A stretch of DNA of 64,000 nucleotides from Candidatus Dependentiae bacterium (GTDB lineage: Bacteria; Babelota; Babeliae; Babelales; JACPOV01), in the NCBI GenBank assembly GCA_016191325.1, contig JACPOV010000008.1, positions 974,351-1,038,350 on the forward strand. The letters run 5' to 3'. A program made the translations under genes and the position numbers. The notes beneath the pieces are model-generated. The model saw nothing but the letters and a program-made list of their open reading frames with translations, did no database searches and was not told the origin of the DNA. This document shows, in pieces, positions 59,830 to 64,000 of this stretch. Numbering within the stretch: the stretch's first letter is position 1; every line of letters starts with the position of its first letter.

Positions 59830-61641
59830 ATGAATTCTATTTTTATGCTCTTTATTTTATGTTCCGCAACTCTAAGCGCCCAACAACAAGAAGCGCATAC
59901 AGAAAAGTTGTACGGAAAACTTGGCGTTAATATTGCTCAGGAAAAAATAAACGATATCCATAATCTTTTTGCGGCTATAAAAAAATCGGATAGTTCTACG
60001 GTTGGCAAAGCGGCAGAGTTAGTAAAAGCTCGTTTAGAAAAAGAACATCAAGAGCTTGAAAAAAAAATTGCTGCAATGCAGCAAAAAGATGAACAAGTCC
60101 CCCAAGAACTTTTCTTTAAACAATTTATAGCAGAGCAGCAAATAAAACATTTTCAAAATTTTGCGAAATTTAATGCGCCGCAAGGATCGCTCTATGAAAA
60201 TGCAAAAGCATTTACTTCAAATTTATTAGGATCAATTTCCAAACAAGTGAGCAATGGTTCAGAAACTCCTGCACAGAAACTTGCCGATCTTATCATGAGT
60301 TATATTGAAACCGAGCGAGAACAAATCCTTTATAATTACGATCAGCTTTTGATGTTTTTATTTATGCGCAAAAAAATAGCGTTGCCTGCGGTTATTGATT
60401 TTTGGAATACACCCGATTTACAAGATCGCTTGAAGAAACGTTCAAAAAAAATCAGCCAACCAAAAGTGCAATTTGTTGAGATCGTGGTCAACATTGCGCT
60501 TCAAGCAATTATTTTAGCTGGTGGATCCCTTGCTATGGAATGGGAAGATACAGAAGCGCAGCAAGAATATGAGGGTTATCAAAAACAACAAAATCAGATT
60601 GCGACCGACTGGCAATCGTTCCAGCAAAAATTAGTGGATGATCAGAAAAAGACAATGCAATCGATTACGAGCGCATTTACTAAGTCATCAAAAGAAATTA
60701 ACTCAGAGTATGCAAAAAATAGTCAGCAACTGAAAGAAGAAATTCTTTATCTAAATCGTTCTATCAATCTTGATACACCAATTAGCCAAGCGCTTTCCAG
60801 TCCGATTCTCTGGGATGAATATTTTGAAAATAGCGTTATGAACACGCCAGGTGGCAGCCTCCAGTGGTACAATATTTTTCAAGTGTCTCAAGGAGACTGG
60901 CAGTTTGATCCTACAACTAATAGTTTTTGGCAAAATGGATTAGCACCGTTTGCGCGTACCGCGTACTGGATGAAAACCCCAGGAACCGCATCGCTCTTTA
61001 CCGATGATCCTGCCGCAAACTCTATATTCACCGAATATGCAACCGGCGCACTCACTTATGATATTGAAGTTGAAATAAATCTTATTAATATAACATATCC
61101 ATTTTTTGTGGGGATTATATTTAATCGTGGCCACTGGATTTCGGGAGATCCGGAACGCATTTGGCAATATCGCCTTGCTGGGCTCTATGGTACCCAGGCA
61201 ACCGCTTCCGATCCGAAATCACAAGCAATACAACTCTGTTTTGCCCAACAACAAATTAAGAAAAAAACAGCAAGCGAAAAAGAAAGAATTATTGCTCCAC
61301 TTGAGCAGATTTATAAAAATCCCTCATCGTATCTTTATAAACTTGATAATAAAGAAATTGATTCGCTGCGCCGCAATCCTACAACTTTTATTTTGAGTAT
61401 TACAACTTCACCTACGACAGTTTCATGCACGCTCTCAAAAAAAACTGCCGCTGGAAACCAACCACCGCTTTTTAGTAAATCGATCTCGAATCTTGATAAT
61501 TATCTTTTTATGTTTAGCGGAATCGGATTTATTTCCAGTGGATGCCAAGCAGAATTTAAAATAACTAAACCAACTGATCTTCAATACACAGAAAAACAAC
61601 TTACCCAACTAGCAGGACAGATTGGCGCTCTACGCAAGTAA
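59830..61641 (+). CDS. Large exported protein, second of a three-gene operon
   Basis: 603 aa; signal peptide MNSIFMLFILCSATLSA then Gln-Gln-Gln. Residues about 30-330 are charged and largely helical with coiled-coil stretches (ARLEKEHQELEKKIAAMQQK; KKTMQSITSAFTKSSKEINS). The C-terminal 250 residues are strand-rich (SLQWYNIFQVSQGDWQFDPT; YPFFVGIIFNRGHWISGDPE), suggesting a beta-sandwich of the kind used for carbohydrate or surface binding. The end KQLTQLAGQIGALRK weakly echoes the leucine-patterned C-terminus of the ankyrin proteins. No family recognised. Confidence 0.7.
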   Translation: MNSIFMLFILCSATLSAQQQEAHTEKLYGKLGVNIAQEKINDIHNLFAAIKKSDSSTVGKAAELVKARLEKEHQELEKKIAAMQQKDEQVPQELFFKQFIAEQQIKHFQNFAKFNAPQGSLYENAKAFTSNLLGSISKQVSNGSETPAQKLADLIMSYIETEREQILYNYDQLLMFLFMRKKIALPAVIDFWNTPDLQDRLKKRSKKISQPKVQFVEIVVNIALQAIILAGGSLAMEWEDTEAQQEYEGYQKQQNQIATDWQSFQQKLVDDQKKTMQSITSAFTKSSKEINSEYAKNSQQLKEEILYLNRSINLDTPISQALSSPILWDEYFENSVMNTPGGSLQWYNIFQVSQGDWQFDPTTNSFWQNGLAPFARTAYWMKTPGTASLFTDDPAANSIFTEYATGALTYDIEVEINLINITYPFFVGIIFNRGHWISGDPERIWQYRLAGLYGTQATASDPKSQAIQLCFAQQQIKKKTASEKERIIAPLEQIYKNPSSYLYKLDNKEIDSLRRNPTTFILSITTSPTTVSCTLSKKTAAGNQPPLFSKSISNLDNYLFMFSGIGFISSGCQAEFKITKPTDLQYTEKQLTQLAGQIGALRK

Positions 61642-61658
61642 AAAAAGATGGGATGGTG

Positions 61659-64000
61659 ATGAAAAAAAAGTTGTTATGCACATTGTTATCGCTCAATATG
61701 GCATCAATCTTGGGTGCGCAAAATACGCCCGCCCAACAACCTGCTGCGCCAAAAATAACACCGCAACAAGCGCTGACGAATTTGCAAACGCGCTTTGATG
61801 ATACAAAAGTAGTTGCACAAGCTCTCTTCAATCCCGTCTTTCCAAATTCTAATCCACCTAAACCGAATCCGTATCCTACCACTTCGATCAATGAACGTTT
61901 AGTAGATACTTTTTACGGAGCAAACGGCCTGAAAGTTGATCCAAGCTTGCTTGGCTATATTAAAAATTTTTACTTTTTCATCGAATATATTACGAAACTT
62001 GAATATGCGGCCCTTATTGCAGCATATGCAGATCGACAAAATCTTGATACGATCACCCTTCTTGAGAAAAAAGGATGGCAAGGGTTTATCGATGCGGTGG
62101 TCAAACAAAATGCTGGCGATTTTACCAAATTAATAAGCACCATAGATTCATTAAACATAACGCCAAACTTTGACGACATAAAAAATACGATCGTCGTTTC
62201 ATCATGGCAAAACGTTATTAGTACTCCTTTTTGGAAAGCTATTCCCGTTTCGCTAACGATGATCCGTAATAGTTCATTTTGGCAAGATTATTGCAAATAT
62301 GCGGTTACGCGCTCATTTGTAATCGATGCATCTACTTTGGAATCAGTTTATCAAACAGAACTTTCTATTTTTAGATTTATCCCAAATATTGAAGTGGCTT
62401 ATTATCATCCCGATTTTATTCAATTGCGTAACTCTTCCGAATTCAACCGCCTTCGATTGATATTAAACGGAAACATGCGCAACCGCTATATTGCTCAATC
62501 AAAAGAGTGGAGTCATTATATCGATCCAAGAACAGGAACCTATAATTTAATTAAGATTTATGAAAACAGTTTGTTATTTCAAAAAACTAATTTTTATCAG
62601 CTCATCTCCCTTTCTGATACTAAAACGCTTGGCGAACTTACACAACTGGCATTAGACAAGAAACTTCCTTTTGATCCAAAATATATAACGCAACCGCTTG
62701 TCCAAGAAAAATTACAATGTTTAGCAATGTTTAAAAATTTACAAGCGCAAACTTATTACCTCTTTGATGGCGATCATCTTGATCAAACGATCGCGCTGCT
62801 GAATAATTCAAAGAATCTTCCTGAACCTTCACTCCTTTCTTATGCTGCGGATGATGCTATTTATTTAGACGATCTCGATCATATTATGCAGAATTATAAA
62901 AATCCGGAAAAACTCGAGAATATGCAAAAGAATGCGGGACTAAAATTAGTAATGACCTCAACTGAATCGCGCGATGAATCAGTAGCAGTGCAAGATTTTG
63001 GCTCATGGTTGAGCGGGCTCTGGTCAGATGTAAAACAAACAGGGCTCGATGTATGGCAAGGCGTCCAGGATTTTGGCAAAGCTGCAGTAGATGAAGCAGA
63101 AGTTGTCGGCCTCAACATCGCAAGTACGTTTATTGGCGGCACCGATCCTCAAGCAGCACAAGAGTTCATGACAAAATCACGCCAATTGCAACAAGAAGTT
63201 GCGCAAGAAATCACCAACAGTGCCGCAGATGCTCAAAACATAATTAGCGATACAGCCAAGGTAGCAACCGACGCAGCTTATGGTGCAGCAGGCGTTGTGG
63301 GTTCTGTATTTGGTGCATTTGATAAAAAATTAGGCCAAGATGTTGAAGGATTATTAGACGCGCAAGCTGATTTACTTATCGATTATTATGCGGATGCGGG
63401 GCACGAATTTGTCGCAGAAGCAACAGGCTTGGTGCGATTAACGGTCGATGCCGCAAATTATGCAACAACGCTTGTTGCAGATACGGTCATCGGAGCCAAA
63501 ACGGGCGATTGGAGTGCACTCGGGCAAGATGCACTTAATGGTATTAAAAATATTGCTTACGATGTTGTTTCATCAATTATTTCCGTTGCAACATTTATGA
63601 TTCAATCAATTGTTGATCAAGTAAAAGCAATGGTTAAATTCGCAGGTTATTTAGTCAGTATTGTTACCGATTTGGCCATTGATGCATTTAAAGCAGTCTT
63701 TAATGGACTTGCCAGCGCACTTTCAGCGTTCGGCGTTGATAACGCCGTAAACCCATTTGAAAATATTGGCGATGCTCTTGAAAATCATCGCCGCCTTATT
63801 GAAGCCACAGTAACGACGGGACTTTTAGTTGCTGCGGTGGTAGCAACCGATGGACTGGCATTGCCAGTGCTCGCAATGACCGTCGGGCCGCAGGCGTTTC
63901 AAGTTGTTGGTGGTTATCAATCTGACGAAAGAACAATCGCGAAGAAAAAAGAAGAGCGCGATTTTGTAAGTAATTTTCAAACGTACGTAAACAATAATGA
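61659..64000 (+). CDS. Large exported protein, third of the operon (runs past the window end)
   Basis: Open from ATG 61659 to the window edge, at least 780 aa, no stop. GGGATGGTG precedes the start; signal peptide MKKKLLCTLLSLNMASILGA then Gln-Asn-Thr. Residues 40-430 are globular with many aromatic residues; from about 435 on, the chain is Ala/Val/Gly-rich with long amphipathic or hydrophobic helices (for example VSSIISVATFMIQSIVDQVK and TGLLVAAVVATDGLALPV), like membrane-active or pore-forming proteins, though no toxin family is recognised. It continues beyond 64000, so the C-terminus is unknown. Confidence 0.75.
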   Translation, partial: MKKKLLCTLLSLNMASILGAQNTPAQQPAAPKITPQQALTNLQTRFDDTKVVAQALFNPVFPNSNPPKPNPYPTTSINERLVDTFYGANGLKVDPSLLGYIKNFYFFIEYITKLEYAALIAAYADRQNLDTITLLEKKGWQGFIDAVVKQNAGDFTKLISTIDSLNITPNFDDIKNTIVVSSWQNVISTPFWKAIPVSLTMIRNSSFWQDYCKYAVTRSFVIDASTLESVYQTELSIFRFIPNIEVAYYHPDFIQLRNSSEFNRLRLILNGNMRNRYIAQSKEWSHYIDPRTGTYNLIKIYENSLLFQKTNFYQLISLSDTKTLGELTQLALDKKLPFDPKYITQPLVQEKLQCLAMFKNLQAQTYYLFDGDHLDQTIALLNNSKNLPEPSLLSYAADDAIYLDDLDHIMQNYKNPEKLENMQKNAGLKLVMTSTESRDESVAVQDFGSWLSGLWSDVKQTGLDVWQGVQDFGKAAVDEAEVVGLNIASTFIGGTDPQAAQEFMTKSRQLQQEVAQEITNSAADAQNIISDTAKVATDAAYGAAGVVGSVFGAFDKKLGQDVEGLLDAQADLLIDYYADAGHEFVAEATGLVRLTVDAANYATTLVADTVIGAKTGDWSALGQDALNGIKNIAYDVVSSIISVATFMIQSIVDQVKAMVKFAGYLVSIVTDLAIDAFKAVFNGLASALSAFGVDNAVNPFENIGDALENHRRLIEATVTTGLLVAAVVATDGLALPVLAMTVGPQAFQVVGGYQSDERTIAKKKEERDFVSNFQTYVNNN

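Noticed and set aside
62894-63142. An 82-codon minus-strand open frame.
   Set aside because: It is antisense to the large third exported protein, whose frame is continuous for 780 codons.

Overview
Organism. The window is AT-rich (by eye, roughly 35-40% GC) and reads like a bacterial chromosome with a Gram-negative envelope: an Mla-type ABC pair, SecG, type IV pilus assembly genes, a meso-diaminopimelate-type MurE and O-antigen style sugar genes. About a third of the genes encode proteins with Sec signal peptides and eukaryote-like folds (ankyrin-like, WD40-like, J-domain, kinase-like) or no recognisable fold. Together with FeS-free MutY, twin M16 peptidases and many small secreted families, this fits a protist-associated or intracellular bacterium of the Candidatus Dependentiae (TM6/Babeliae) kind. 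That placement is inference from gene style; no rRNA is present to confirm it. No tRNA, rRNA, CRISPR array, transposase or prophage was found.

Layout. 0-11 kb is mostly housekeeping: DJ-1/PfpI fragment, cyclase, murE, a secreted WD40-like protein, an AGCS alanine symporter, ruvX/yqgF, a zinc ribbon, tsaB, a tandem pair of tiny membrane proteins, and tpiA-secG-mlaE-mlaF with a cluster of dispersed repeats between mlaE and mlaF. 11-19 kb holds secreted proteins: two kinase-like paralogues, then four consecutive minus-strand proteins, most with ankyrin-like segments, sharing a leucine-patterned C-terminus. 19-32 kb is a surface-glycan region: a GT32 glycosyltransferase, fcl and gmd (GDP-fucose), a secreted J-domain protein, then the translationally coupled run wecB, wecC, a two-domain oxidoreductase, a GT-C transferase, a polyprenol-phosphate mannosyltransferase and manC. 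32-38 kb has two M16 peptidases flanking a small secreted protein. 38-45 kb has an MGDG-synthase-like glycosyltransferase behind a hairpin-rich leader, cutA, an FeS-free mutY, the third kinase-like paralogue, a set of small exported proteins, rpsF-rpsR and an XRE/S24 regulator. 45-54 kb is rnhB, an orphan HAS-barrel protein, a small exported protein, psd, ftsY, prmC, pilM-like, pilN and mutL. 54-64 kb has a membrane protein, a promoter-terminator unit that looks like a small RNA, M23-pilO-pilP, and an operon of three large exported proteins, the last running off the window.

How it fits together. ManC makes GDP-mannose, which can feed Gmd/Fcl (GDP-fucose) and the DPM-like enzyme (polyprenyl-phosphate-mannose, a usual donor for GT-C enzymes). 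WecB/WecC make UDP-ManNAc and UDP-ManNAcA. Psd and the MGDG-like enzyme shape membrane lipids, Mla moves them, and SecG/FtsY serve export, which matters because so much coding capacity here is exported. The exported proteins fall into two visible classes: one where the predicted mature protein starts with Met (usually Met-Glu), and one, restricted to the last operon, where it starts with Gln.

Most notable signals: the Met-first mature end shared by unrelated exported proteins, the shared leucine-patterned C-terminus, the secreted kinase-like and J-domain proteins, inverted pairs of a dispersed repeat that supply coding sequence at gene ends, and an isolated small-RNA-like unit at about 55.87-56.02 kb.
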